From positions 310,001-374,000 of the forward strand of contig NZ_JAJFAY010000003.1 in NCBI RefSeq assembly GCF_021083305.1: a stretch of DNA of 64,000 nucleotides, read 5' to 3'. A program made the translations under genes and the position numbers. The notes beneath the pieces were generated by a model. The model worked only from the letters and a program-made list of their open reading frames with translations, was not told where the DNA came from and searched no databases. How positions within the stretch are numbered: the first letter of the stretch is position 1; each line of letters opens with the position of its first letter. Positions 55,367 through 64,000 of the stretch are shown piece by piece. Origin of the DNA: Haladaptatus sp. DYF46 (GTDB lineage Archaea > Halobacteriota > Halobacteria > Halobacteriales > Haladaptataceae).

Positions 55367-56490
55367 TACGCGTCCGCCTCCTCGTCGTCGGGATGACTCA
55401 CTGTTTCGATGATGATCCTGTCAGCCTCCATGTCCTCGAGAACGGCACCCCAGCCACCGATACCGTACTCGCCCTCGTCCGTCTCGATGACGATGGTCGC
55501 TTGCCCCGCGAGCGAGGAGAGCGAGGGCGTCTGTGTCGCGTCCAGAAGGTCCCCGTTGGGGTACAACACGTCCGTGATTTCCCCGGTGAGCGCCACGACG
55601 TTTCGTTTTCCCATCTCCCGGCCTCTGGCCGTGGCAGTGATGGTCGCCCCCTCCTTGAGGAGCGGCGCGATATCTCGAATGCAGCGTCGAATGTTCACGT
55701 ACTCGGCGGGTAGCGTCTCGCTGTGGCTCGTGTGAACGACGGGCCACGATTCCCAGAGCGCGGCCTCGAAGTACCAGTGAAAGACGTACGAGAGCGTCTC
55801 GTCTTCGAACACCGCGCCGTACTGCTCCACCGGGTCGGTGTGCGGCGCAAAGCAGGTTATCTTCCGGTCCACCAGGGCGAGGAACGGCGCGGGGAGGTGG
55901 CGGTGGCGCGCTTCCGTGACGACGCCGTTCAACGCCTCCTCGCTCGGGAGGTCCGTCGGTTGCTCGTGGCTCGTGTTGAGCGACACGGAAACGAAGACAT
56001 CGTTATCGCGGCAGGTTTCGAGGGCGGGGGCGAGCGTTTCGTACTGTTCGGGCGTCACCGACAGTTGCACCTGATTGGTGGCGTCACGTATCGCTTCCTC
56101 GGCCCGTTCGATGACCGTTTCGACCCGTTTGAGGACGCTGATTCGGTGGCCGCCGACGCCGGCCTGCTGCCACCGATTTCGAATCTCGGTGGCCGTGTTC
56201 GTGAGGGTTTCCGCCCGCGATTGGAGGTTCTGGAGCACGTCCGTCGGTTCGCTGGCCCGCGCACGCAGTGCGTCCTGTTTGTACGTTTCCACGTAACCGT
56301 CCTCCTCCAAGTCCCGAAGCACGTCGTAAATCCGTGACCGCGGAACGTCCGCCTGCTCGGCGAGGGACGTCGCGGACGCGCTCCCGAGGGAGAGGAGGGT
56401 GACGTACGCGTCGATTTGGTACGTCGAGAGGCCCGTCTCTCGGAGTCCGTTGCGAAGTTCGTCGGTGTCCATCCGTGTATTCCTTGCCAT
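55366..56490 (-). CDS. trmB: TrmB-family transcriptional regulator
   Basis: 374 residues. N-terminal winged helix (residues about 1-80): GLSTYQIDAYVTLLSLGSASATSLAEQADVPRSRIYDVLRDLEEDGYV; a coiled linker (ETLTNTATEIRNRWQQ); then the sugar-binding domain, about 120-360, as in TrmB. TrmB regulators bind maltose, trehalose or glucose and control sugar uptake and central metabolism in archaea. Head-to-head with the sugar ABC operon at 56634 (143-base gap) and in operon with the debranching enzyme. Alternative start MDTDE at 56472. Confidence 0.93.
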   Translation of the reverse strand: MARNTRMDTDELRNGLRETGLSTYQIDAYVTLLSLGSASATSLAEQADVPRSRIYDVLRDLEEDGYVETYKQDALRARASEPTDVLQNLQSRAETLTNTATEIRNRWQQAGVGGHRISVLKRVETVIERAEEAIRDATNQVQLSVTPEQYETLAPALETCRDNDVFVSVSLNTSHEQPTDLPSEEALNGVVTEARHRHLPAPFLALVDRKITCFAPHTDPVEQYGAVFEDETLSYVFHWYFEAALWESWPVVHTSHSETLPAEYVNIRRCIRDIAPLLKEGATITATARGREMGKRNVVALTGEITDVLYPNGDLLDATQTPSLSSLAGQATIVIETDEGEYGIGGWGAVLEDMEADRIIIETVSHPDDEEADA

Positions 56491-56603
56491 CCTATCGTGT
56501 TGAATCTTCCAACCGAATCTCGGAATTGTCCCTCGTGCCGACCATACGAATTCTCATATTCACTCCTGTATCAAACCTATGAGCAAGATTTATATATGCT
56601 TTA

Positions 56604-56620
56604 TTCTTCATGGTTGAGTA
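56604..56620 (+). promoter_or_regulatory. Near-match to a TrmB site before the sugar ABC operon
   Basis: TTCT - 8 bases - GAGTA, one mismatch from the TACT-N7-8-GAGTA site known for TrmB of Halobacterium. It follows the TATA-like TTTATATATGC at 56589-56599 and covers the transcription start. A single near-match is weak evidence, strengthened only by position. Confidence 0.4.
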
Positions 56621-56633
56621 GGACAGAGTTCCT

Positions 56634-57968
56634 ATGACAGGAGACCACAAACACGGGGAAAAAACGCGGCGTACGGTTCTGAAATCACTCGGCGGTGCGG
56701 CCGGCGTAACGGCTCTCGCCGGTTGTCTCGGCAGTCTCGGCGGCAGCGGCAGTGACGGGGAATCCAAGGACATCACGTTCTGGACGAGCAACGTGGAGAA
56801 CGACCGCAAGAAGGTCATCAACGGCGTCCTCGACTCGTTCGAATCGAGCCACGAGGCGAAGGTCACGATGAACGCGGTCAAGGAAGACGACCTGCCGACC
56901 CGGATTTCGTCCGCCCGCGCATCCGACACGCTCCCGACGGTCGCGGAGTTCGGCCTCTCGCCGATGCAAAAGCTCGGTAGCGGGGGTCTCCTCTCCACGA
57001 AAGCGGCCGACGACGTCATCAGCTCTGTCGGTAAGGACAAGTTCTACAAAGGCGCACTCGACCTCACGAAAGCGCCCGACGGCGGTCACTACGCGATTCC
57101 GATGTACGGGTGGGTCGAGGGGATGTGGTTCCGAAAGAGCGTCCTGGAGGACAACAACTTGGAACAGCCGACGTCGTGGGACACCATGCTGAAGGCGGCG
57201 AAAACGCTCCACAAGCCGGACGACAACCAGTACGGTATCGTCGTCGGCACGAAGAAGACGGCGTTCGCCCGCCAGTGTTTCACGCCATTCGCCCGCTCCA
57301 ACGGTGCACGCGTGTTCGACAAAGAGGGCAACATCGTCTTCGACAGCAAGGAGATGATCGAGGCGCTCGACTTCTACGGCAAACTCTCGAAATACACGCC
57401 GCCGGGCAAGGACACGTGGAAGACGGCGAACAACACGTACCTCAACGAGCAGTCGCACGTCATCCAGTACTCGACGTTCATCATGGGCGACCTCGTGGAC
57501 AAGGGCGAGAAGATGGTGAAGGACACCGGCTTCGCCCCGTACGTCGAACACAAACGCAAGAGTTCGTTCGGCCAAATCGTCGGTCTCAACCTCTTCGAGT
57601 CGGCTTCGGAGGGACAGCTCGAATCCGGAAAGACGCTGTGTGAGTACATGATGAACGACAAGTACGTCGAGTGGCTCCACATGGCCCCCGGCGGAATGAA
57701 CCCCGTCCTCAAGGAGACTGCGAGCAGCGACGAGTTCAAGGACAACGAGACGCTGAAGGCGTGGGGTTCGACGGTCGAGGACGTGTCGGCCGCCTTCGAG
57801 AACATCGAACGCTTCGGCTACGTCGACGGCAAGGCGTTCCCGGAACTCGGCAACATCACGAACAAGTTCCTCGTCGCCGAGGCCATCTCCCGCGTGACGG
57901 ATGGCGAGAGCGCCGATACCGTCGCCAAGGAGCAGGCGAAGAAGATGCGCGACGCCATCGAGGAGTAA
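56634..57968 (+). CDS. Sugar ABC transporter substrate-binding lipoprotein
   Basis: 444 residues. Tat-type lipoprotein signal: TRRTVLKSLGGAAGVTALAGC (RR plus lipobox ALAGC at about residue 27). The body follows family-1 extracellular solute-binding proteins (MalE-like): DITFWTSNVENDRKKVINGVLDSFE, LPTVAEFGLSPMQKLGSGGLL, and AIPMYGWVEGMWFRKSVLE. Captures a sugar outside the cell for the two permeases that follow. First gene of the operon; promoter with a TATA box 40 bases upstream and a TrmB-like site. Confidence 0.94.
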   Translation: MTGDHKHGEKTRRTVLKSLGGAAGVTALAGCLGSLGGSGSDGESKDITFWTSNVENDRKKVINGVLDSFESSHEAKVTMNAVKEDDLPTRISSARASDTLPTVAEFGLSPMQKLGSGGLLSTKAADDVISSVGKDKFYKGALDLTKAPDGGHYAIPMYGWVEGMWFRKSVLEDNNLEQPTSWDTMLKAAKTLHKPDDNQYGIVVGTKKTAFARQCFTPFARSNGARVFDKEGNIVFDSKEMIEALDFYGKLSKYTPPGKDTWKTANNTYLNEQSHVIQYSTFIMGDLVDKGEKMVKDTGFAPYVEHKRKSSFGQIVGLNLFESASEGQLESGKTLCEYMMNDKYVEWLHMAPGGMNPVLKETASSDEFKDNETLKAWGSTVEDVSAAFENIERFGYVDGKAFPELGNITNKFLVAEAISRVTDGESADTVAKEQAKKMRDAIEE

Positions 57969-58007
57969 TCGGTCCCGCTCGAAACCGACCATGACCCCAT
58001 TTCACTC

Positions 58008-58913
58008 ATGAGTTTAGCAAATCGTACGAAGCTATCGTTGGACGGCGATTACACCGTCGAGCAGAAGGAGGCCATCCTCGGCTATCTGCTCATCGCACCG
58101 GCGCTGTTGCTGGTCGCCGCGGTCATCGTGTATCCCGTCCTGTACAACGTTTACCTGAGCTTTACGAACGTTCCCCTGTCACCTGACGCCTCCCCGACGT
58201 GGGTCGGTCTCGAACACTACCGGACCCTCCTTTCGAGCGGCGAGTTCTGGGCGGCGCTCAAAACGACGGTCATCTTCACGCTCCTCAGCGACGTGCTCGC
58301 GACCGTCGGCGGACTCGGCGTCGCAATCCTCTTCAACCGGAAGTTCCGCGGCCGTCGCCTCGTCCGCGGTCTCATGCTGTTGCCGTACGTCGCCCCGCTC
58401 ATCGCGGTGGCCTACGTCTGGCAGTGGCTGTTGGACCCACTGTACGGCATGGTTCCGTACTTCTTCAGCAACGTCCTCGGCGTCTACGGTGGGGACATCG
58501 ACCTGCTGAACAACGCGAAAACCGCGCTCTGGACGGTCATCGCCTTCGACGCGTGGCGCTACTTCCCGTTCGCGTTCCTGATGATAATCGCTCGACTGCA
58601 AGCGATTCCGAGCGACATGTACGAGGCGGCGAAGATAGACGGCGCTGGCTACATCGCCCGGTTCAGGGACATCACGCTCGCCGAGTTGAAGTACGTCCTC
58701 GCCACCGTCTTCCTGCTTCGCTGGATTTGGAACTTCAACAAGTTCGCCGACATCTGGCTGCTGACCAAGAAGGTGAACACCCTGTCGCTGTACGCCTACC
58801 AGACGGCGTTCGCGAACTACAACCACGGGCAGGCGGCCGCCATCGCGATGGTGCTGTTCGTCGCGCTGATGGCGTTCGTGCTCGTGTACGTCAGTTGGAT
58901 TCTGGAGTGGTAA
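58008..58913 (+). CDS. Sugar ABC transporter permease 1 (MalF-like)
   Basis: 301 residues, about six transmembrane helices. Permease signature (EAA loop) YEAAKIDGAGYIARFRDITLAEL near residue 205. The N-terminus is short without a periplasmic insert. Forms the channel with the next gene; operon position directly after the binding protein. Confidence 0.95.
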   Translation: MSLANRTKLSLDGDYTVEQKEAILGYLLIAPALLLVAAVIVYPVLYNVYLSFTNVPLSPDASPTWVGLEHYRTLLSSGEFWAALKTTVIFTLLSDVLATVGGLGVAILFNRKFRGRRLVRGLMLLPYVAPLIAVAYVWQWLLDPLYGMVPYFFSNVLGVYGGDIDLLNNAKTALWTVIAFDAWRYFPFAFLMIIARLQAIPSDMYEAAKIDGAGYIARFRDITLAELKYVLATVFLLRWIWNFNKFADIWLLTKKVNTLSLYAYQTAFANYNHGQAAAIAMVLFVALMAFVLVYVSWILEW

Positions 58914-58916
58914 CAC

Positions 58917-59816
58917 ATGATACAAACGATACTCGCTACGGTGTCCGAGGGCTTCGGTAACGCCTTCGGGCGAAGTCGCATCGAAACCAGCCTGTGGGAA
59001 CGGGTCGTGTTCTACGGGGCGATCGCGCTGACGCTGTTCGTCTCCCTCCTCCCGTTCTACTGGATGGTCGTCACGAGCTTCATGCCGGAGAGCGCGATTT
59101 ACTCGCTCCCGCCATCGTTCGTGCCACAGGAGCTGACGCTGAAACATTACCAGAGCGTCTTCAGTCCCGAGACGTTCCCGTTCGTCACCTACTTCAAAAA
59201 CAGCCTCATCATCTCGGTGATAACCGCGGGGATGTCCGTCGTCGTCGCGACGTTCGGCGCGTACAGTTTCGCCCGCTTGAACTACCCCGGACGGGGGCTG
59301 TTCTCGCGCGGCGTTCTGCTCGTGTACATGTTCTCGGGCATCCTCCTCGTCGTTCCGCTGTTCAAAATCATCGTCTGGATGGGGCTCGTGGACAACCTCG
59401 GCAGTCTGGTCGTCACGTACCTCGTCCAGACGCTGCCGGTGTCGCTGTACATGCTCGGAAACTACTTCCGGAGCGTCCCGCCGGAGATCGAGGAGGCGGC
59501 GATGATGGACGGTTACTCGCGGCTGGAAGTCATCTTCCGCATCACGCTCCCGCTGTCGGCACCCGCCATCGTGGCCGTGTTCATCTACACGTACATGATC
59601 GCGTGGAACGAGTACCTCTTCGCCAGCATCTTCCTCCGAACACAATCGACGTTCACGCTTCCCATCGGTTTGGACGCGCTCTCGTCCGGGTTCCATCAGG
59701 TTTGGGGACAGATAATGGCCGCATCGCTGCTGACGAGCATCCCGATCATCGTCATGTTCGTGTACCTCGAAAAATACATGGTCGAAGGCCTCACCTTCGG
59801 CTCGGTGGAGGGCTAA
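58917..59816 (+). CDS. Sugar ABC transporter permease 2 (MalG-like)
   Basis: 299 residues, about six helices. EAA loop EEAAMMDGYSRLEVIFRITLP near residue 195, typical of MalG-type subunits. Starts three bases after the stop of permease 1, so co-translated. Ends FGSVEG. Confidence 0.95.
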   Translation: MIQTILATVSEGFGNAFGRSRIETSLWERVVFYGAIALTLFVSLLPFYWMVVTSFMPESAIYSLPPSFVPQELTLKHYQSVFSPETFPFVTYFKNSLIISVITAGMSVVVATFGAYSFARLNYPGRGLFSRGVLLVYMFSGILLVVPLFKIIVWMGLVDNLGSLVVTYLVQTLPVSLYMLGNYFRSVPPEIEEAAMMDGYSRLEVIFRITLPLSAPAIVAVFIYTYMIAWNEYLFASIFLRTQSTFTLPIGLDALSSGFHQVWGQIMAASLLTSIPIIVMFVYLEKYMVEGLTFGSVEG

Positions 59817-59819
59817 TCC

Positions 59820-60998
59820 GTGTCCTCCGAAACGACAGAAATCGACGCGGAATCGACTTCCAGCGAGGAAACGAACCGGTCTGCGGTCGAGACGAAGCAG
59901 GCGGGTATCGCGCTCTCGGACATCGAAAAGTCCTACGGGGACGTGTTAGCCGTCGAGGACCTCTCGCTCGACATCGAACCGGGCGAGTTTCTGGTCCTCC
60001 TCGGCCCGTCGGGGTGTGGAAAATCGACCACGCTCCGGATGATAGCCGGACTCGAAACGCCGTCGGACGGACGAATCGACATCGGCGACGAGGAGGTCAC
60101 GCGGACGCTCCCGCAGGAACGCGGCCTCTCGATGGTGTTCCAGAGCTACGCGCTCTACCCGCACAAGACCGTCCGGGGAAACCTCGAATTTCCGCTCGGG
60201 AAGATGGACGTCACGGACGAGGAGCGCGACGCGAAGGTCGAACACACGGCCGAACTCCTCGAAATCGAGGACCTCCTCGAAAAGAAACCCGGCCAACTGT
60301 CGGGCGGGCAGCGGCAGCGCGTCGCGGTTGGTCGAACCATCATCCGTGAACCGAAGGCGTTCCTGATGGACGAACCGCTGTCGAACTTGGACGCGCAACT
60401 GCGGGTTCGAACGCGCTTCGAGATCCGGGAACTCCAGCAGGAACTGGGCACGACCACCGTCTACGTCACCCACGACCAGGAGGAGGCGATGAGCGTCGCC
60501 GACCGCATCGCCGTGATGAACGACGGCGAACTGCAACAGGTCGGGACGCCCGAGGAAATCTACAAGACGCCGACGAACGAGTTCGTCGCCGGTTTCATCG
60601 GCAACCCGCCGATGAACTTCTTCGACGTGGTCGCCGACGACGGCGTCACGCTCCTGCCGAACGGCGACACCGTCTCGCTCGATGCGGGGCTTCCCGACGA
60701 CACGGAAACGCTCGGCGTTCGTCCAGAGGACGTGCATCTGCTCGAAACCCCGGCAGAGGACGTGGCGAACGTCTCCCGCCCTGACCCGGCGGACCTGACG
60801 AACGCAGTGACCTGTTCCGTGCAGGTCATCGAACCGCTCGGCAACGCCTACGAACTCGAACTCGCGCGCGGCGACGACGCGTTCATCGCCCGCGTTCGGG
60901 CGCTTCCCGAGGGCGTTTCTCCCGGTGCGAGCGTCGACGTGGCGTTCGACCGGACGGAACTCCACGCGTTCGACGCGACGGGGGAGGCGATCCGATGA
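59820..60998 (+). CDS. Sugar ABC transporter ATPase 1 (MalK/UgpC-like)
   Basis: 392 residues, GTG start at 59820. Walker A GPSGCGKSTT near residue 62, Q-loop VFQSYALYPHKTV, signature LSGGQRQRVAVGRTI, Walker B FLMDEPLSNLD, switch His in VTHDQEEAMSVAD; C-terminal regulatory TOBE domain (about 270-392). An unusual hydrophilic N-terminal tail of about 30 residues (SETTEIDAESTSSEETNRSA) precedes the ATPase. Followed after 33 bases by a second ATPase gene, so the transporter may use a heterodimer. Confidence 0.95.
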   Translation: MSSETTEIDAESTSSEETNRSAVETKQAGIALSDIEKSYGDVLAVEDLSLDIEPGEFLVLLGPSGCGKSTTLRMIAGLETPSDGRIDIGDEEVTRTLPQERGLSMVFQSYALYPHKTVRGNLEFPLGKMDVTDEERDAKVEHTAELLEIEDLLEKKPGQLSGGQRQRVAVGRTIIREPKAFLMDEPLSNLDAQLRVRTRFEIRELQQELGTTTVYVTHDQEEAMSVADRIAVMNDGELQQVGTPEEIYKTPTNEFVAGFIGNPPMNFFDVVADDGVTLLPNGDTVSLDAGLPDDTETLGVRPEDVHLLETPAEDVANVSRPDPADLTNAVTCSVQVIEPLGNAYELELARGDDAFIARVRALPEGVSPGASVDVAFDRTELHAFDATGEAIR

Positions 60999-61031
60999 AC
61001 CGAACTGCCGAATACGGCCACGGAGGTAACG

Positions 61032-62177
61032 ATGGCGACGCTTGAACTGAACGACCTCACGAAGATTTACGACGACGCACAGGGCCGCGAAGTCGCGGTC
61101 GATTCGCTCGATATCGACATCGACGACGGCGAGTTTCTGGTCCTCGTCGGGCCGTCCGGGTGTGGGAAATCGACCACGCTCAGGATGCTCGCCGGACTCG
61201 AAACCGTGACCGACGGGACCATCACCATCGGCGACCGCGAGGTGCAACACCTCGCGCCGAGCGAACGTTCCATCGCGATGGTGTTCCAGAGCTACGCGCT
61301 CTATACTAAAATGAACGCGCGCGAGAACATGGCCTACGGGCTGAAACACTCGACCGACCTGAACAAGGCGGAGCGAAACCGCAAGGTGGACGAAATCGCC
61401 GAACTCCTCGACATCACCGAACTGTTGGACGACAAACCCGACGAGATGAGCGGCGGGCAGAAACAGCGCGTCGCGCTCGGGCGGGCCATCGTCCGCGACC
61501 CGGACGTGTTCCTGTTGGACGAACCGCTGTCCAATCTGGACGCGAAACTCCGGGCGCGGATGCGGACGGAACTCCAGCAACTCCAGACCGACCTCGGCGT
61601 CACGGCCGTCTACGTCACTCACGACCAGACGGAGGCGATGACCATGGCCGACCGCATCGCCGTGATGAACGACGGCGAACTCCAGCAGGTCGCGCCGCCG
61701 GAAGTGGCCTACGACCACCCGGAAAACGAGTTCGTCGCCACGTTCCTCGGCAGTCCCTCGATGAACACCTTCGAGACGACGGTCCACGGGGACGGAAGCG
61801 AACTCGCGTTCCGCCACGACGGAACGACGCTCGCGGTGGTTCCGTCCGATTCGGTGTCCCTCTCGGACGGGGACACCGCGACGCTTGGACTCCGACCCGA
61901 GGACGTTCGACTGTTCGACGACCCCGCCGAGGGGACGTTCATCGCGACCGTCACCGTCTCCGAATACCAAGGAAATGACAACTTCATCCACCTCTCGGTC
62001 GCAGATCAGGACGTGATGGCACGCGTCCCGTCCGACACCTATCCGGACCCGGGCGAGACGCTCGGGGTGACGGTGTCCCCGCGGGACGTGTTCCTCTTCG
62101 ACTCGGACACCGGCATCGCACGCAAAACGCGGGGGCTTTCCGACGAGCGGAAACATCGACCCTCTATTTCCAGCTGA
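61032..62177 (+). CDS. Sugar ABC transporter ATPase 2 (MalK/UgpC-like)
   Basis: 381 residues, ATG at 61032 (MATLELNDLTKIYDDAQGRE). Walker A GPSGCGKSTT near residue 43, Q-loop FQSYALYTKMNAREN, signature MSGGQKQRVALGRAI, Walker B FLLDEPLSNLD, switch His VTHDQTEAMTMAD; C-terminal TOBE domain. Closely similar to the upstream ATPase but without its N-terminal tail, and with a YTKM substitution where the other has YPHK. Adjacent duplicate ATPases are seen in some haloarchaeal sugar transporters; which one drives the permeases, or both, is not known. Confidence 0.95.
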   Translation: MATLELNDLTKIYDDAQGREVAVDSLDIDIDDGEFLVLVGPSGCGKSTTLRMLAGLETVTDGTITIGDREVQHLAPSERSIAMVFQSYALYTKMNARENMAYGLKHSTDLNKAERNRKVDEIAELLDITELLDDKPDEMSGGQKQRVALGRAIVRDPDVFLLDEPLSNLDAKLRARMRTELQQLQTDLGVTAVYVTHDQTEAMTMADRIAVMNDGELQQVAPPEVAYDHPENEFVATFLGSPSMNTFETTVHGDGSELAFRHDGTTLAVVPSDSVSLSDGDTATLGLRPEDVRLFDDPAEGTFIATVTVSEYQGNDNFIHLSVADQDVMARVPSDTYPDPGETLGVTVSPRDVFLFDSDTGIARKTRGLSDERKHRPSISS

Positions 62178-62193
62178 CCATTCCTCCCAATAA

Positions 62194-63528
62194 ATGTCTC
62201 ATAACATGACGAACGACACGATTCACGATTCGCCGACGACCGCCCTCGACGACCCGACGTTCCACCTTGACGTCCTCGAAGACCTCGTCTATCCCGCGGA
62301 GTGTGCCGGGTCGGTCCCGCTCGCGAGCGACCCGGACGACCGCTATCCCTACGCCTATCCGCGGGACATCGCCTGCATCACGAAGGCGTGGCTTCACGCC
62401 GTCGAAGCGGGCGTTCGCCCCGATCGGTGTCGAAAACACGTCTTCGACGTCGCCCGGTTCTTCCTCGTCGCACAGGAGGATGACGGACGGTGGCGGCAGC
62501 GATACGCGCTCGACGGCACCGACCGCGGCATCTACAAGCAGGAGGACAACGTCGGACACGGCCTCCAAATCCTCGCCAACGCCGTGTTCGCCCTCGACGC
62601 GACCGACGCGCTCGAAACGACCGACGCATCGTTCCGGGAGGGCGTCGTCGAGGCGGCGGACCGCGCCGTCTCGTACGTTCACGACGACCTGTTCGACCCG
62701 AACGCCCACCTCGTCGAGAGCACGACGAGCATCCACGAGGGCCGCATCGAATCCGGCTACACCCTGTGGGTCAACTGCGTGTTCGTGTCCGCCCTCCGCG
62801 ACATCGAACGGGCGCTCTCGCTCCTCCCCGAGGAGTCCGAGGACGTCGAGGACCGCATCGGGGGGTTCCGGTCGCACCTCGAAGGCGGCGTGAAGCGCGC
62901 CTTCACCAGTCCGGCACAGGTCCCGCGGCGGTACGCACCGTCCGGCGAACTCGACGCGCGACCCGACGTGACGCTGTTCGCTCCCTTCTACTTCGGTCTC
63001 GGCGACCTCTTCGGGGAGTCGGTTCACGAGGCGGCGAACAGGAGCGCGACGGCGCTCGAAGACCCCGAAATCGGAGGCATCCAGCGATTCATGGGGTTCT
63101 ACCGTGATTTCGACGTGCACCAGCACGGCGGCAACGGGCCGTGGTTGCAGTACACCGCGTGGCACGCCCAGTACCGGTTCGCGAACGGCGAAACCGACCG
63201 CGGCAACGACGTTCTCGAAACGATCGCACGCCACGCGGACGAGGAGGGTCACATCCCGGAACACCTCACGACCCGACGGCGGTTCGAGGCGTTCATGGAG
63301 AACGAGTGGGATACCGGACTCGACTTCGAGAAGGAGTTCGACGAGGACGTCCTGCGCGACGTCTCCTTCGACTTTATCGCCGAGGAACTCGGCCACATGC
63401 GGGAGGCCTACCGCGATCTCGAAGCGCAGACGAAGGACCGCGAGGTGGTTCGGTTCGCCATGCCGCTCGCGTGGTGTCACGCCGAGTATCTAACCGCACT
63501 GTTAACACGGGGCGCGTACGAACCGTAA
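62194..63528 (+). CDS. GH15-like glucoamylase/trehalase-type glycoside hydrolase
   Basis: 444 residues; alternative ATG at 62209 (MTNDTIHDSP). (Alpha/alpha)6-barrel pattern of GH15: YPYAYPRDIACITKAWLHAVEAG, RGIYKQEDNVGHGLQILAN, HQHGGNGPWLQYTAWHAQYRF, and EEGHIPEHLTTRRRFEAF. The last Glu region matches the catalytic base of glucoamylases. No signal peptide, so it would act on internalised oligosaccharides. It is downstream of the transporter on the same strand, fitting uptake and cytoplasmic breakdown of an alpha-glucoside. Confidence 0.85.
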   Translation: MSHNMTNDTIHDSPTTALDDPTFHLDVLEDLVYPAECAGSVPLASDPDDRYPYAYPRDIACITKAWLHAVEAGVRPDRCRKHVFDVARFFLVAQEDDGRWRQRYALDGTDRGIYKQEDNVGHGLQILANAVFALDATDALETTDASFREGVVEAADRAVSYVHDDLFDPNAHLVESTTSIHEGRIESGYTLWVNCVFVSALRDIERALSLLPEESEDVEDRIGGFRSHLEGGVKRAFTSPAQVPRRYAPSGELDARPDVTLFAPFYFGLGDLFGESVHEAANRSATALEDPEIGGIQRFMGFYRDFDVHQHGGNGPWLQYTAWHAQYRFANGETDRGNDVLETIARHADEEGHIPEHLTTRRRFEAFMENEWDTGLDFEKEFDEDVLRDVSFDFIAEELGHMREAYRDLEAQTKDREVVRFAMPLAWCHAEYLTALLTRGAYEP

Positions 63529-63548
63529 GGAAACCCACGTGAAAACCG

Positions 63549-64000
63549 ATGACTCACGACCACACCACCCCACCGTCGCCGAGAACCGTCGCACTCGACT
63601 GCCTGCATTCGGGTATCGACGCCGCACAGCCGCGAGAAGTCGTCCGTCGAACCCTCTCCCGTGACGGGTCGACGCTCACCGTCGCGGACGAGACGTTCGA
63701 CCTCGATGACTTCTCGCGCGTCGTCGTCCTCGGCGGGGGGAACGCCGCCGGGGAGATGGCGGCCAGCCTCGAATCCGTCCTCGGCGACCACCTGACCGAC
63801 GGCATCGTCGTGACGGACACGCCCGCCGAAACGACGCGAATCGAGGTTCGAAAGGGCGACCATCCGCTGCCGACCGAACGCAACCGGGACGCCGCGAGGG
63901 ATATCCTCGATGCCGCCCGCGACGCCGACGAAGGGACGTTCGTCCTCGCGCCGATTTCCGGCGGCGGCAGTGCGCTCCTCTCCGCTCCCGCCGACGGTAT
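63549..64000 (+). CDS. Glycerate 2-kinase (MOFRL/GckA type), N-terminal part, truncated by window edge
   Basis: Begins ATG at 63549 (MTHDHTTPPSPRTVALDCLH) and stays open to the last base. DUF4147/MOFRL features: VVVLGGGNAAGEMAASLESVL, VRKGDHPLPTERNRDAARDIL, and VLAPISGGGSALLSAPADG. Such enzymes phosphorylate glycerate, giving 2- or 3-phosphoglycerate; in haloarchaea they belong to the semi-phosphorylative or non-phosphorylative branches of sugar catabolism. Fits the sugar-uptake locus in front of it. The 3' end lies outside the window. Confidence 0.85.
   Translation, partial: MTHDHTTPPSPRTVALDCLHSGIDAAQPREVVRRTLSRDGSTLTVADETFDLDDFSRVVVLGGGNAAGEMAASLESVLGDHLTDGIVVTDTPAETTRIEVRKGDHPLPTERNRDAARDILDAARDADEGTFVLAPISGGGSALLSAPADG

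Noticed and set aside
59946..62156. 736-codon open frame opposite the two ATPase genes
   Set aside because: Antisense of two MalK-type genes with full motifs; its internal repetition only mirrors the similarity of the two ATPases.

Overview
The window is haloarchaeal chromosomal DNA. Proteins are acidic and GC-rich in codon use, most genes look leaderless with a TATA-like box about 25-30 bases upstream of the start codon, lipoproteins carry Tat-type signals, and the families are typical of class Halobacteria (LonB, Bat-type HTH regulators, TrmB, Orc1/Cdc6, DUF2080 and IS1341-type TnpB elements, DpsA). Genus cannot be fixed from the sequence alone. Core genes (lonB, rtcB, dpsA) sit beside plasmid-like functions (two orc1/cdc6 genes, a ParA locus).

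Layout. 0-6.1 kb: 3' part of an acyl-CoA synthetase, a VOC enzyme, a LolA-like lipoprotein-type protein, a sulfite-oxidase-fold molybdoenzyme, a Tat-exported M14-like deacylase with a changed zinc motif, and a BtrH-like protein. 6.1-9.0 kb: replication origin A, with four near-identical origin recognition boxes (ORBs), a 13-bp iteron array, an AT-rich core and an orc1/cdc6 gene. 9-25 kb: cation antiporter, a TnpB insertion element with a divergent 41-codon gene, UspA, drug exporter, MaoC hydratase, serpin, several small membrane or unknown proteins, isochorismatase-type hydrolase, SDRs, CHRD protein, CPBP protease, acyl-CoA ligase. 25.7-29.9 kb: origin B, with a second orc1/cdc6 gene and a different ORB family, embedded between two microprotein genes that carry the same DtxR/Idr-like operator, and next to dpsA. 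30-46 kb: MFS transporter, truncated haemoglobin, second TnpB element with its DUF2080 gene, Bat-like regulators, GT-C glycosyltransferase, amidohydrolase, CoA-transferase, a coupled polysaccharide deacetylase/formyltransferase pair, alpha/beta hydrolase, Kelch lipoprotein, nucleotide-sugar-hydrolase-like protein. 45-51 kb: rtcB, lonB, a small PRC-like protein, and a parA operon preceded by a cluster of CAGTATTACTG palindromes. 51-64 kb: alcohol dehydrogenase, MFS, then a sugar-uptake locus: amylo-1,6-glucosidase and TrmB divergent from substrate-binding protein, two permeases, two ATPases, GH15 glucosidase and glycerate kinase.

How the parts work together. The strongest theme is replication and segregation: two Orc1/Cdc6 genes about 18 kb apart, each with its own ORB type, plus a ParA locus with a candidate centromere about 23 kb further on. 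A second theme is iron: matching operators in front of two microproteins and two variant boxes upstream of dpsA. The third is alpha-glucoside import and breakdown under TrmB control at the right end.
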